Both the position numbers and the translations under genes were made by a program. Shown here one piece after another: positions 1 through 10,563 of a stretch of DNA of 38,782 nt. The notes beneath the pieces are model-generated. The model worked only from the letters and a program-made list of their open reading frames with translations, was not told the origin of the DNA and did not search any database. This DNA comes from Streptomyces sp. SID8352 (GTDB lineage Bacteria; Actinomycetota; Actinomycetes; Streptomycetales; Streptomycetaceae), in the NCBI RefSeq assembly GCF_009862265.1, contig NZ_WWGX01000096.1, positions 37,487 to 76,268 of the forward strand. Direction: 5' to 3'. Numbering within the stretch: the stretch's first letter is position 1; each line of letters begins with the position of its first letter.

Positions 1-2
1 CC

Positions 3-1253
3 TCAGTCCGGCGCCCCCGCCGCACCGAGGACGAGGCTGACGTTGTGTCCGCCGAAGGCGAAGGAATTGGAGACGGCGGCCCGGACGGCGGCCTCCCGGG
101 GGGCGCCGCGGACGTGGTCCAGGGCGCACTCCGGGTCCGGGTCGTCGAGGTTCGCGGTCGCCGGGAGCCGTCCCTCGCGCAGGGCGAGCAGGGTCGCGAC
201 GGCCTCGACCGCCCCGGCCGCGCCGAGCGGATGGCCGATGTGGCCCTTGATCGAGCTGACCGCGGGCCCGTCGTCGCCGAAGACGGAGCGGACGGCCCGC
301 GCCTCGGCCAGGTCGCCGGTCCTGGTGCCGGTGCCGTGCGCGTTGAGGTAGCCGATGTCGCCGGGCGCCAGGCCCGCGTCGGCCAGGGCCAGGCGCATCG
401 CCGCCGCCGCTCCGGCACCGTCGGGCCGCGGGGCGGTCGGGTGGTGGGCGTCGCTGGTCGCGCCCCAGCCGAGCACCCGGCCGCAGGGGGTGGCGGAGCG
501 GGCCCGGGCGTGGGCGGCGCGTTCCAGGACGAGGACTCCGGCGCCCTCGGCCAGGACGAAGCCGGACCGGTTCCGGTCGAAGGGCCGGCTGGCGGCCTCC
601 GGGTCCCCGGTGCCGGCGCGGGCGAGCGCGCGGGCGTTGCCGAAGGCGGTGACGGCGGAGGGCGCCAGCGAGGCCTCGGTGCCGCCGCAGACCACCACGT
701 CGGCGGAGCCCTCGCGGATCAGCCGCAGCCCCTCGGCCACCGACATCGCCCCGGCGGCGCAGGCGATGGCGATGGAGCTGCTGAGGCCGCGGATGCCGTG
801 GCGGATGGCGATGCGGGCCGACGGCATGTTGGGCAGCATGCCGGGCAGCAGCGCCGGGCTGACCGCGATCCGGCCCCGGGCGCTCCGGGCGACGGCCTGC
901 TCCTCGTAGGTGCTGAGGCCGCCCGCGCCGGAGGAGACGATCACCGCGACGCGCTCGGCGTCGACATTCTGCCCGACCGTCAGCTTGCTTGCCTCCAGGG
1001 CCTCTTCGGCGGCCAGGAGGGCCATCAGGATGAAGCGGTCGACGGAGCGGGCCTCGTTGCGCGGCAGGACGTCCAGGGGGTCGATGACCGGGGCGACACC
1101 GGCGACGTCGGCGCCGGTCGCGGCCCACTCCTCGCCCTCCAGCCGACGCAGCCCGGAGCGGCCGGCGGCCAGTCCGTCGCGGAAGGCGGGCACGCCGACG
1201 CCGAGGGGCGTGACCAGGCCCATGCCGGTGACCCAGACCTCTTCACGGCTCAT
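3..1253 (-). CDS. beta-ketoacyl-ACP synthase (type II, complete triad)
   Basis: This 416-residue protein is a stand-alone ketosynthase of the FabF/type II PKS family, which condenses a malonyl-ACP unit onto an acyl chain. The full catalytic triad is visible: Cys165 in the ACAAG motif, His306 in NAHGTGT and His341 in KGHIGHPLGAAG. The ATG at 1253 overlaps the stop of the preceding gene by four bases (ATGA), so translation is probably coupled. It is the last gene of the leftward ACP-ACP-KS-KSlike-KS operon in this window, and its stop lies at 3-5. Having an active-site Cys it is not a classical Gln-containing chain-length factor. The substrate is inferred only: polyene or aryl-polyene type chain extension fits the neighbours. 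Confidence 0.93.
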   Translation of the reverse strand: MSREEVWVTGMGLVTPLGVGVPAFRDGLAAGRSGLRRLEGEEWAATGADVAGVAPVIDPLDVLPRNEARSVDRFILMALLAAEEALEASKLTVGQNVDAERVAVIVSSGAGGLSTYEEQAVARSARGRIAVSPALLPGMLPNMPSARIAIRHGIRGLSSSIAIACAAGAMSVAEGLRLIREGSADVVVCGGTEASLAPSAVTAFGNARALARAGTGDPEAASRPFDRNRSGFVLAEGAGVLVLERAAHARARSATPCGRVLGWGATSDAHHPTAPRPDGAGAAAAMRLALADAGLAPGDIGYLNAHGTGTRTGDLAEARAVRSVFGDDGPAVSSIKGHIGHPLGAAGAVEAVATLLALREGRLPATANLDDPDPECALDHVRGAPREAAVRAAVSNSFAFGGHNVSLVLGAAGAPD

Positions 1254-1822
1254 GACGCGGCCTCCATCGGCTGTGCTGCGGGGCGGACGAGGAGCGCCTC
1301 GGCGCCGCCCGGTCCGCCGTCGGCCCCGACCTGCTCCACCAGCAGGACGAGCGCCTCGTCGGCGTCGCCCCCGGAGACCAGGAAGCGGGCGATGTCCAGG
1401 GCCTCGCCCAGCGGGTCGCCGGTGGCGCCGTCCGGGCTGAAGCAGATGACGGGGCCCGCCAGTCCCCAGCGCTTGGCGATGTGCCCGACGATCGCGTTGG
1501 GCACGGACTGGAAGAACAGCAGGGGCGCGGCGGGGCGGCCCGCGTCCACCGCGGCGGCGGTCGCGGTGTGGGTCTCCAGGTCGCCGCCCCGGCTGCCCAG
1601 GACGACGGCGGTGCGCCCGGCGCGCAGCCGCCGGGCCGCGTCCAGCTCCTCGCGGTCCCCGTAGGACGCCCGGAGGCAGCGGTCGGCGGCCTCGGCGGCC
1701 ATGGGGCCGAAGTCGGAGACGACGAAGCCGGTGAGCGGCGGCGGCGGTCCGGTGTCGTCCGCGCCGGGCCAGGAGGCCCGGGCCAGGATCTCGGCGTCCC
1801 GCGGGTGCGGGCTGGGGGTCAT
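1250..1822 (-). CDS. small ketosynthase-like protein (Ketoacyl-synt_2 type)
   Basis: This 190-residue protein resembles the short N-terminal beta-ketoacyl-synthase-like family found in aryl-polyene and related clusters, to judge by the segment around residues 115-150 (LLFFQSVPNAIVGHIAKRWG followed by GPVICFSP). It is half the length of a ketosynthase and lacks the NAHGTGT and KGHxGH histidine motifs, so it cannot be a self-contained condensing enzyme. It sits between two full ketosynthases and overlaps both by four bases. A role as structural or chain-length partner of one of them is likely but inferred. The start at 1822 was chosen for its ATGA overlap with the gene ending at 1819. Confidence 0.82.
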   Translation of the reverse strand: MTPSPHPRDAEILARASWPGADDTGPPPPLTGFVVSDFGPMAAEAADRCLRASYGDREELDAARRLRAGRTAVVLGSRGGDLETHTATAAAVDAGRPAAPLLFFQSVPNAIVGHIAKRWGLAGPVICFSPDGATGDPLGEALDIARFLVSGGDADEALVLLVEQVGADGGPGGAEALLVRPAAQPMEAAS

Positions 1823-2955
1823 GGCGCACTCACCACCCATGCGGTGTTGGCTCCGCCGAAGGCGGCGTTCAGGCTGAGGGCGTGCCGGGGCTCGGCCCGG
1901 CGGGGCTCGCCGACGACGAGGTCGAGGCGGCAGTCGTCGTCCGGGCCCCGGTATCCGGCGTTCACCGGGAGCGTCCCGTGGCGCAGCGCCAGCAGGGTGA
2001 CGGCGAGTTCGAGCATCCCGGACGCCTCCAGCGCGTGTCCGTGGAGGGACTTGGTGGAGCTGACGGGGACGCGGTCGACGTCGTCGCCGAGGGCGCGGCG
2101 CAGCGCGGCGGTCTCGGCGGCGTCGTTGTGCGGGGTGCCGGTGCCGTGGGCGTTGACGTATCCGATGTCGGCGGGGGTGAGCCCGGCCTTGTCCAGGGCG
2201 GCCGTGATGGCGCGGGCCATGCCGCGGCCCCCGGGGTGGGGCTGGCACACGTGGTGGGCGTCGCCGGCCAGTCCCCAGCCGGCGAGGACGCCGAGCGGGC
2301 GGGCGCCGCGCGCGGCGGCGGTGGCCCGGGACTCCAGGACCACGGCTCCCACGCCGTCGCCCAGCAGCAGTCCGCGCCGTCCGGCGCTGAAGGAGCGCAG
2401 GGCGCCGTCCGGGGCGAGTGCCCGTCCGGCGGAGAACAGGGCGAAGTTGTCCTCGTCGACCAGGTAGCCGGCGGCCACGACGACCCGTTCCTCCAGGCCG
2501 CCGCGGACGCGCGCGGCGCCCTCCGCGAGGGCGGTCGCCGCCGCGACGCAGGCGTTGGTGTAGGTCCGGGCGGGGCCGCGCAGGCCCTGGGAGCGGGCCA
2601 GTTCGGCGGCCGTGTCGGAGATCGCCGTCCTGCCCTGCGCGGCCAGTGGGCGGCGGGCGACGGCGGGGTCGGCGTGCCGGCCGAGCAGCAGTGGCGCCCG
2701 GGACCGTTCCGGGGCGCCGAGCCCGGCCTGTGCGCAGGCGTGGTCGACGACGCGGGCGAGTTCCGCGTCGAGGTCGGCCGCGTCGGGCAGGGTGGCGGCG
2801 GCGTCGGTGCGGTACCGGTCGGCGGCGAAGCGGGTCACCGGGGCGAACGCGGCCCGGCCCGCGGCGAGTCCGGCCCAGAGGGCGTCCTCGCCGCGGCCGA
2901 AGGCACTGGTGACGCCGAGGCCGGTGACGACGACCTCCCGGTCCCCGGCGCTCAT
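1819..2955 (-). CDS. beta-ketoacyl-ACP synthase (type II, divergent)
   Basis: This is a 378-residue stand-alone ketosynthase. The triad is intact: Cys136 in the unusual context TNACVAAATA, His270 in NAHGTGTPHND and His307 in TKSLHGHALEASG. The active-site surroundings differ clearly from those of the ketosynthase at 3-1253, so the two probably do different jobs, such as priming versus elongation or two partner subunits. It overlaps the ACP gene upstream and the KS-like gene downstream by four bases each. The ATG at 2955 gives the ATGA coupling. By family knowledge it is cytosolic and acts on acyl-ACP; the chain is not known. Confidence 0.92.
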   Translation of the reverse strand: MSAGDREVVVTGLGVTSAFGRGEDALWAGLAAGRAAFAPVTRFAADRYRTDAAATLPDAADLDAELARVVDHACAQAGLGAPERSRAPLLLGRHADPAVARRPLAAQGRTAISDTAAELARSQGLRGPARTYTNACVAAATALAEGAARVRGGLEERVVVAAGYLVDEDNFALFSAGRALAPDGALRSFSAGRRGLLLGDGVGAVVLESRATAAARGARPLGVLAGWGLAGDAHHVCQPHPGGRGMARAITAALDKAGLTPADIGYVNAHGTGTPHNDAAETAALRRALGDDVDRVPVSSTKSLHGHALEASGMLELAVTLLALRHGTLPVNAGYRGPDDDCRLDLVVGEPRRAEPRHALSLNAAFGGANTAWVVSAP

Positions 2956-3212
2956 GACCCGCTCCCGCCCGGGGGGACGGCGGCGAGGGCGCGCTCCAGC
3001 ACGTCCACGGCACCGGCCACGCTGTCCATCGCCTCCAGGGCGTCGTCGTCCAGGTCGAGCCGGACCCCGTAGCGCTCCTCCACCGCGTGCACCAGCCAGG
3101 CCAGTTGCAGGGAGTCGATGCGCTCGCCCACGTCCTCGGGGGCGCATTCGCCCTGCTGGGCCAGCAGGGCGATCACGTCCTCCCGGCCGGGGGCGACGAG
3201 GGGGCCGCTCAT
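2952..3212 (-). CDS. acyl carrier protein (second)
   Basis: This acidic 86-residue acyl carrier protein has a DSL phosphopantetheine site at Ser34 (ERIDSLQLAWLV) followed by the usual acidic helix (EERYGVRLDLDDD). It carries the growing chain on a phosphopantetheine arm, presumably attached by the transferase encoded at 3551-4186. It is translationally coupled on both sides by ATGA overlaps, with the first ACP upstream and a ketosynthase downstream. The C-terminal tail is Gly/Pro/Ser-rich. Two different ACPs side by side suggest separate starter and extender carriers, which is an inference. Confidence 0.9.
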   Translation of the reverse strand: MSGPLVAPGREDVIALLAQQGECAPEDVGERIDSLQLAWLVHAVEERYGVRLDLDDDALEAMDSVAGAVDVLERALAAVPPGGSGS

Positions 3213-3469
3213 GCCGCGCCCGTCGCGGCCATGCGGCCCTCGACATCGGCGACGAAGCCTCCGACGGTCATGTCCTGCATGCCCTCGACGTCGTCGTCGG
3301 AGAACTTGACGCCGAACTCCTCCTCGACCTGCATGACCAGCTCGGCCGTGGTGAGCGACTCCAGCTCCATGCCGCCGTCGCCGATCGGGGTGGCGTCCGT
3401 CACCCCGGAGACGTCGATGTGCATGGCTTCCAGGGTGTTCACTACGAATTCGCGCACAGGGGCACTCAT
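3209..3469 (-). CDS. acyl carrier protein (first)
   Basis: This 86-residue acyl carrier protein has its attachment serine at Ser38 in MELESLTTAELV (ESL instead of the commoner DSL), followed by a conserved helix (QVEEEFGVKFSDDDVE). It is the first gene of the leftward operon. The start at 3469 is well supported by an AAGGAG ribosome-binding site seven bases upstream on the minus strand. The 81-bp gap to the divergent phosphopantetheinyl transferase gene must hold the promoters for both directions, although I could not assign clear -35/-10 boxes there. It overlaps the next ACP gene by four bases. Confidence 0.91.
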   Translation of the reverse strand: MSAPVREFVVNTLEAMHIDVSGVTDATPIGDGGMELESLTTAELVMQVEEEFGVKFSDDDVEGMQDMTVGGFVADVEGRMAATGAA

Positions 3470-3550
3470 GACAGAACTCCTTGTTCGATGTTCGCCTATG
3501 TGTTCGGCACACGGCTGTCGCCGGCCACGGAAACGGGAGGGGGAACGACG

Positions 3551-4186
3551 GTGTCTCGGGTCGAGGTGTGGCTCACGGCCCCGGTCGGGGACCAACGGCC
3601 GCAGGCCCGCGCCCTGTTGAGGCGCGCCGTCGCGGAGGTGCTCGGGGTCAGCGCCGCCGCGGTGCTGGTCGGAAGGGAGCCCGGCGGGCGCCCCTGGGCG
3701 GCGGCACCCGGCGGGTCACGAGCCCGCCCCGCGCCGGCGGTCCACGTCAGCGTGAGCCACACCCGCGGGCTCACCGCGGTCGCGGTCAGCACGGGCGGCG
3801 AGGTCGGGGTGGACGTGGAGGCGGTGCGCGGACTGCCCGCGCTGGGGATCGCCCGCCGCTGGTTCAGCGACGGGGAGGTGCGCTGGATCGAGGAGCACGC
3901 CCCGGCCGCGCGGCCCCGCGCCCTGCTGTGGGTGTGGACGCACAAGGAGGCGCTGGGCAAGGTGACCGGCAACGGGCTGTCCCGCGGCGGGCTGCTGCGG
4001 CCGGTGCCGCTGCCCGCCTCCGGGGTGCCGGACCGGGGCGCGGAGCACCCCGTGCTGCGGGAGACCGCCCCGGGCGCCGGACTCACCAGCGCCGCCCCGG
4101 CGGTGCCCGCCGGTCATCTGCTCTGCGTCGCCGGGGGTTCGGGGACCGGGGGGCTGCCCGTGTCGGTGCGCCGCGTGGACGGCTGA
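3551..4186 (+). CDS. 4'-phosphopantetheinyl transferase (Sfp type)
   Basis: This 211-residue enzyme transfers phosphopantetheine from CoA to a serine of carrier proteins, most likely the two ACPs encoded next door. Both family signatures are present: VGVDVEAV with magnesium-binding Asp88 and Glu90, and WTHKEALGK at residues 129-137 with Lys132, Glu133 and Lys137. The GTG at 3551 was chosen because a purine-rich GGGAGGG lies just upstream and because the homologous region begins near here; a longer frame upstream is only an overlap with other genes. The gene is divergent from the ACP operon and converges on the acyl ligase gene, whose stop is 24 bp away. Confidence 0.92.
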   Translation: MSRVEVWLTAPVGDQRPQARALLRRAVAEVLGVSAAAVLVGREPGGRPWAAAPGGSRARPAPAVHVSVSHTRGLTAVAVSTGGEVGVDVEAVRGLPALGIARRWFSDGEVRWIEEHAPAARPRALLWVWTHKEALGKVTGNGLSRGGLLRPVPLPASGVPDRGAEHPVLRETAPGAGLTSAAPAVPAGHLLCVAGGSGTGGLPVSVRRVDG

Positions 4187-4209
4187 GCCCCGGCGCGCCG
4201 CCGCCCGGC

Positions 4210-5658
4210 TCATGCCCGCTCCGGCGCGGCGCGCAGGGCCGCCGGGTCGCGCACCGGCTTGCCCGTGGTGGTCCGGGGCAGGGCGGTGACGGCGTGGATC
4301 CGGCGCGGCCGCTTGAAGCCGGCGACCCGCTCGGCCAGCAGCCCCTCCACGGCGGCGGCGGTGACACCGTCGTCCAGCACGGCGTACGCCTCGATGGCGC
4401 CGTCGTGCACGACCACGGCCTCGCGGACACCGGGCAGGCCGGACAGGGCCCACTCGACCTCGGTGAGGTCGACCTTGAGGCCGCCGACGGAGACCTGGGA
4501 GTCGAGCCGGCCGAGGATGGTGAGCAGCCCGGTGTCCGGGTCGATGCGGGCCGCGTCGCGGGTGCGGAGCCAGCCGTCGGACCAGCGGTCCGGGTCGCTG
4601 AGCCCGAGGTACGGGTTGGTGGCGCGGCGCACCAGGAGTTGGCCGTCGACGACCTTGACGCCGATGCCGGGGGCCGGCCAGCCGGCGGCCGGGCGGTGCT
4701 CGCCGGAGAGGTCGGTGGCGATGACGCCCATCTCCGTCATCCCGTACACCTCGCCGAGCGGCACGCCGTAGCGGGCGGCGAAGGTCTCGGCGACGCCGGG
4801 CCGGGCCAGTTCGCCCGCCGTGATCGCGCGGACCAGCTGGGGCAGCGGCGGCGGGGCGGAGACCGAGCCGAGGAGCTGGGCGTGGAAGGGCACGCCCATG
4901 ATGACGGTGGGGGCGCTGCGGGCCGCCACGGCGTCAAGGATGCCGTCGGCGGTCGCCCGCTCGGGCAGCACGATCTCGATGCCCGCGTGCAGGCTGTGCA
5001 GCAGACCGGCCATCAGGCCCATCGCGTGGATCAGGGAGTTGAGGACGACGACGCGGTCGCCGGGGCCGGGCATGCCCTCGATGCAGGTGTAGCGGCGGAC
5101 CTCCTCGGCCAGTTCGGCGGCCGTGCGCCCGATCACCTTGGAGGGGCCGGTCGAGCCGGAGCTGAGCTGGACGAGGGCGTGTCCGGTAGCGGCCGGGCGG
5201 CCGTCGGGATACGGATCGACGACGGCGTCGACCACGTGGTAACCGCGCAGGCTGCCCTGTCGTACGGGGCCCGCCGGGCGGACGACGAACTGCGGGGCGA
5301 CCCGGCCGAGCGCCCTGCCGGTCTCATGGCCGGTCAGCCGGTGGTCGAGCAGGATCACCTGGGCGCCGAGGCGCCAGGCGGCGAGCATCCCGGTGATCAG
5401 GGGGAGCGAGGGGGGGAGCTGGAGCGCGACGGAGCCGCCGGGGCCGAGGCCGGCGCCGGCCAGGACCGCCCGGTGGGCGTCGACCTCGCGGCGGAGAGCG
5501 GCGCGGTCCAGGCTTTCGCCCAGGTGGACCGCGGGAGCGGAGTCGCCGGCGGTGGCGCCGAGAAGTAACTCGTCGACCCAGTTACCGCCGTCGGTATCCG
5601 GCCTGTCAGGATTCGGCTCGTTTGCCTCGACACCGAACTCTGCGAAATCGCTGATCAC
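4210..5658 (-). CDS. adenylate-forming acyl-CoA/acyl-ACP ligase
   Basis: This 482-residue member of the AMP-binding (ANL) superfamily activates a carboxylic acid with ATP and transfers it to CoA or a carrier protein. Motifs run in order: SSGSTGPSK (residues 166-174, P-loop), YGMTEMG, LGRLDSQVSVGG (hinge) and the catalytic Lys467 in TTTGKPVRD. The GTG at 5658 follows a GGGGGATG element, and a good minus-strand promoter lies about 60 bp upstream. Its likely role is loading the aryl or fatty starter onto an ACP. A 4-aminobenzoate-type substrate is suggested by the PabAB/PabC genes across the divergent promoter region but is not shown by the protein itself. Confidence 0.9.
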   Translation of the reverse strand: MISDFAEFGVEANEPNPDRPDTDGGNWVDELLLGATAGDSAPAVHLGESLDRAALRREVDAHRAVLAGAGLGPGGSVALQLPPSLPLITGMLAAWRLGAQVILLDHRLTGHETGRALGRVAPQFVVRPAGPVRQGSLRGYHVVDAVVDPYPDGRPAATGHALVQLSSGSTGPSKVIGRTAAELAEEVRRYTCIEGMPGPGDRVVVLNSLIHAMGLMAGLLHSLHAGIEIVLPERATADGILDAVAARSAPTVIMGVPFHAQLLGSVSAPPPLPQLVRAITAGELARPGVAETFAARYGVPLGEVYGMTEMGVIATDLSGEHRPAAGWPAPGIGVKVVDGQLLVRRATNPYLGLSDPDRWSDGWLRTRDAARIDPDTGLLTILGRLDSQVSVGGLKVDLTEVEWALSGLPGVREAVVVHDGAIEAYAVLDDGVTAAAVEGLLAERVAGFKRPRRIHAVTALPRTTTGKPVRDPAALRAAPERA

Positions 5659-5716
5659 GAAACGGACATCCCCCCGGCGTACGGCTGATTCACCTCTGTC
5701 GGTTCAGCAGCTCCGC

Positions 5717-5747
5717 ATCCTAAAAGCGATCACGCGCACACTGTCAA
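5717..5747 (-). promoter_or_regulatory. sigma-70-type promoter for the acyl ligase gene
   Basis: On the minus strand a perfect TTGACA (5747-5742) is followed after 19 bases by TAGGAT (5722-5717), matching the Streptomyces housekeeping consensus apart from slightly long spacing. Transcription would start near 5710 and leave a leader of about 50 bases before the GTG at 5658. This is a motif match only. Confidence 0.6.
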
Positions 5748-5854
5748 GACCGGCGGCACGACGTGACGGCCATCTCACGGAATGGCCAATTCCCCTCTCC
5801 GTCGATTCCCGTGCAACGCGCATATACACCCGTCGCGATCCGGGCAGATGGCAT

Positions 5855-5882
5855 TTGACAGAACGTGTAAGCCCGGTACGGT
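5855..5882 (+). promoter_or_regulatory. putative promoter reading toward pabAB
   Basis: On the plus strand a perfect TTGACA (5855-5860) is followed after 16 bases by TACGGT (5877-5882). The next rightward gene starts at 6256, so a transcript from here would have a leader of roughly 365 bases, unusually long for this genus. The whole 5659-6255 gap is visibly richer in A and T than its surroundings, holds no convincing gene, and separates two divergent units. Confidence 0.5.
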
Positions 5883-6255
5883 CTCCCAATGTCGAAAAGG
5901 GGACGGGGCCCGCTCCCGCACTCCCTGGCCGCACAGAATCGGGGGGAAATGTCGGATATTTTGCGAAGTATCATGCTCTTCGCACGCCCAGGAATGGCCG
6001 ATTCCCTCCGATATGCCCGGGGTTACGGACTGTCGACCTGACGGTCACCCGCCCTCCCGTCCCGCGGACCGCCGCCACCCCGTTCACGCCAGGATCGCGT
6101 CAGGACCCGATGGAGTTCACCCCGTTCGGTCCCCCCGTTCCCTTTTGGCTTGAACCCCGTCTGTTTCCCCGCGCGCCATCGCGCGCCGGCCTGGCATGGC
6201 CAGACTTCGACATCCTGGCTCGAATTCGTCCCTGCCGCGATCTCGTGAGGTGAGT

Positions 6256-8666
<2,411 letters not shown>

Positions 8667-8670
<4 letters not shown>

Positions 8671-9941
8671 GCACGGCACCGGCGCGGGGGGCCGGGGAAC
8701 GGCTCCATGTGTTCACCCGGGCGGGAGAGCTGCGCGAGGTGGAGGGCGGGGAGGGGGGCCCTTCGGGTTCGCCGGGGTCGCCCGGGTGGCCGGGGTTGCC
8801 CGGGTCGCCAGGGTCGCCGGGGGTGCCCGGGTCGCTCAGGTCTCCGGGGGCTCCGGGAGGCCCCGGGGTTCCGGGCTCCCTGGGGCTTTCGGGTTCGCGG
8901 TCCGTCTCCGGCTCACCGGGAGGCGGTCCGGGGGACCGGGCCGGGGCCGACGGACCGCGCCGCCCGGACGGTGCGCGGGACGGCGGCGGTGCGCGGGACC
9001 GGGACGGTACGCGGCACGCGGGTGGTGCGTGGGACCGGGACGGTGCGCGGAACGGTGGCGGTACGCGGGACCGGGACGGCGTACGGGACCGGGACGGCGC
9101 GGGGCTCCGTGCAGGCGGCCCCGCCGCTCCGGCGCCATCAGTGCCCCCGGGGCTTCCCGGGCCCACCAGACTCCTCGCCCCGGCCGCGCTCCCGGAACTG
9201 CTCGCGGCGGACTCCTGGCTGGTCGCCGACGGGGCCGTACGCGCCCTTGCCCGGCACCAACAGCGCTTCGCCGCCTCCTGCGCCGCACTCGCCGGGCTCC
9301 CCGCACCGCTTCTCGGCGCCTTCTGGGCCGCCATGACGGGGCTGCTGCCGCGGGGCCCCGGCACATGGTTCCCCCGCGTCGAACTGGAGCGGGCGGCCGG
9401 GGACGCCCACCCGGACACCGTCCACCCCGGCGGCGTCCGCCTGCTGTACCGGCAGCGACCGGCGCCGCCGCTGCGGGAGACGACCCGGGTCTGGGGGACG
9501 ACCGTCCCCGACCCCCGCGGGAACCCCCGGCACAAGGGGCCCGACCTGGGCACCCTGGCCGCCGTACGGGGCAGGGCAGCGGCGGCGGGAGCCGACGAGG
9601 CGCTCCTGGTCTCCGCCGACGGAGTCGTGCACGAGGCCGTCAACTCCTCCCTGCTGTGGTGGGAGGGGGACGTGCTGTGCCACCCGGCGGCGGAGCTGCC
9701 CACCCTGCCCGGCGTCACCGCACGGCTGATCATCGAGGAGGTCCGGCGAAGGGGCGTCGAGGTGGCGCCCCGCCGGTGCCGGCTGCCCGCCCTGGCGGGC
9801 CGCGAGGTCTGGGTGACCAACGCCCTGCACGGGCTGACGCCGGTCACGGCCTGGACGGAGAGCACCCTCGGCACCGGCGCGCCGGCACGGGCGGCCGGAT
9901 GGCGGACCTGGCTGGAGGCCCTCCGGACACCACTGCCGTAG
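8667..9941 (+). CDS. pabC: aminodeoxychorismate lyase-like class IV aminotransferase-fold protein
   Basis: The C-terminal half is a fold-type IV PLP enzyme. The expected PLP lysine is Lys290 in RHKGPDLG, followed by the conserved stretch GADEALLVSADGVVHEAVNSSLLWW and the LPGVTARLIIEE motif. By context it would split 4-amino-4-deoxychorismate into 4-aminobenzoate and pyruvate. The N-terminal part is extraordinary: residues about 30-155 are a collagen-like GSPGSPG tract followed by repeated GARDRDG units. I chose the TTG at 8667, which overlaps the pabAB stop (TTGA). The GTG at 8709 is a reasonable alternative and has GGGGA upstream. The protein has 424 residues from the TTG, far above the usual 270 or so, because of the insert. 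Other class IV reactions, including transamination, cannot be excluded. Confidence 0.8.
8757..9110 (+). repeat. collagen-like and GARDRDG-coding tandem repeats in pabC
   Basis: The first part (to about 8900) is built from short units reading as Gly-Ser-Pro-Gly and Gly-X-Pro triplets. The second (about 8970-9102) repeats a roughly 18-24 base unit centred on CGGGACCGGGACGG. The reading frame is preserved throughout, and the extremely GC-rich sequence leaves several frames open. Confidence 0.75.
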
Positions 9942-10018
9942 CGCCGCGCCCGCCCCCGCTCATCGTGCCCCTCCCCTCCCCACTCCCACGTCCCCACCGT
10001 CAGCGAAGGAGCATCCCC

Positions 10019-10321
10019 TTGTCCCTGCCGCGACAGCAGAGCACCGCGTCCCCGTCCACCGCGCAGCACACGCGCATGGAAGAGATCGACGCCGCCATCA
10101 TCACCCTCGTGCGGGAGCGCCTGACCGCCATGACCGAACTGGAGGACCAGCGCCGGAACGGCAGGGCGCCACGCACGGAACTCGCCCGCGAGAACGCCGT
10201 CTTCCGCCGCTACGAAACGGAACTCGGCCCGCTGGGTACGCGGTTGGCCATGCTCCTGACGAGCACCAAGGCCCCCGGGGCAGCCGCGTCCGGCACTCCC
10301 CACGACACCTCGGCCGGCTGA
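10019..10321 (+). CDS. chorismate mutase, AroQ type, small
   Basis: This 100-residue protein has the helical chorismate mutase layout: MEEIDAAIITLVRERLTAMTELEDQR, then a RENAVFRRYETELGPLG helix and RLAMLLTS. The arrangement matches the small stand-alone mutases of actinomycetes. The TTG at 10019 is chosen because a strong AAGGAG (10006-10011) sits seven bases upstream; the ATG at 10076 would cut into the first helix. In this operon it could act on chorismate, or on 4-amino-4-deoxychorismate as PapB does, which would give 4-aminophenylpyruvate precursors. No PapC-like dehydrogenase is present in the window. Gaps of 77 bp upstream and 242 bp downstream contain no gene. Confidence 0.83.
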   Translation: MSLPRQQSTASPSTAQHTRMEEIDAAIITLVRERLTAMTELEDQRRNGRAPRTELARENAVFRRYETELGPLGTRLAMLLTSTKAPGAAASGTPHDTSAG

Positions 10322-10337
10322 CCCCGGGAAGCGCCCC

Positions 10338-10366
10338 CGGCCCCCGCCGCGACGGGACGGGGGCCG
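10338..10366. terminator. hairpin after the chorismate mutase gene
   Basis: Perfect 9-bp arms CGGCCCCCG (10338-10346) and CGGGGGCCG (10358-10366) enclose an 11-base loop, starting 17 bp past the stop codon at 10321. There is no T-run, as is common in this genus. Confidence 0.6.
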
Positions 10367-10439
10367 CGACCGGACGGGGTTCGGAGGAGAATCCCCGCAC
10401 CCGCCGGACGGAACCGCGGCGCAGGGCACGGGGAGCCAG

Positions 10440-10484
10440 CCGGAACGGGGCCTGCTGGAACGGGGCCCGCCGGAACGGGGCCTG
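10440..10484. repeat. three 15-bp direct repeats
   Basis: Three head-to-tail copies of a unit reading CCGGAACGGGGCCTG (the middle copy differs at two positions) lie in the non-coding gap before the gene at 10564. I see no function; an operator or slippage-derived repeat are both possible. Confidence 0.7.
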
Positions 10485-10563
10485 CCCCGAGCGATGAGTT
10501 CGCCGCCGATCCGGAGTCACCCCTACCGCAAGGGCAGGGAACGACCACCGAGGAGCGACGGCC

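Noticed and set aside
45..1664. Long plus-strand frame over the ketosynthase genes
   Set aside because: It is Gly/Arg-rich, lacks motifs, and is antisense to genes with complete catalytic triads; it is an effect of high GC.
8707..9336. Alternative frame starting with ATG at 8707
   Set aside because: It is Arg-rich repeat sequence without domain similarity. The class IV aminotransferase motifs lie in the frame starting at 8667.
10440..10484. CRISPR-like repeat
   Set aside because: The three 15-bp units are directly adjacent with no spacers, and no cas genes are present.
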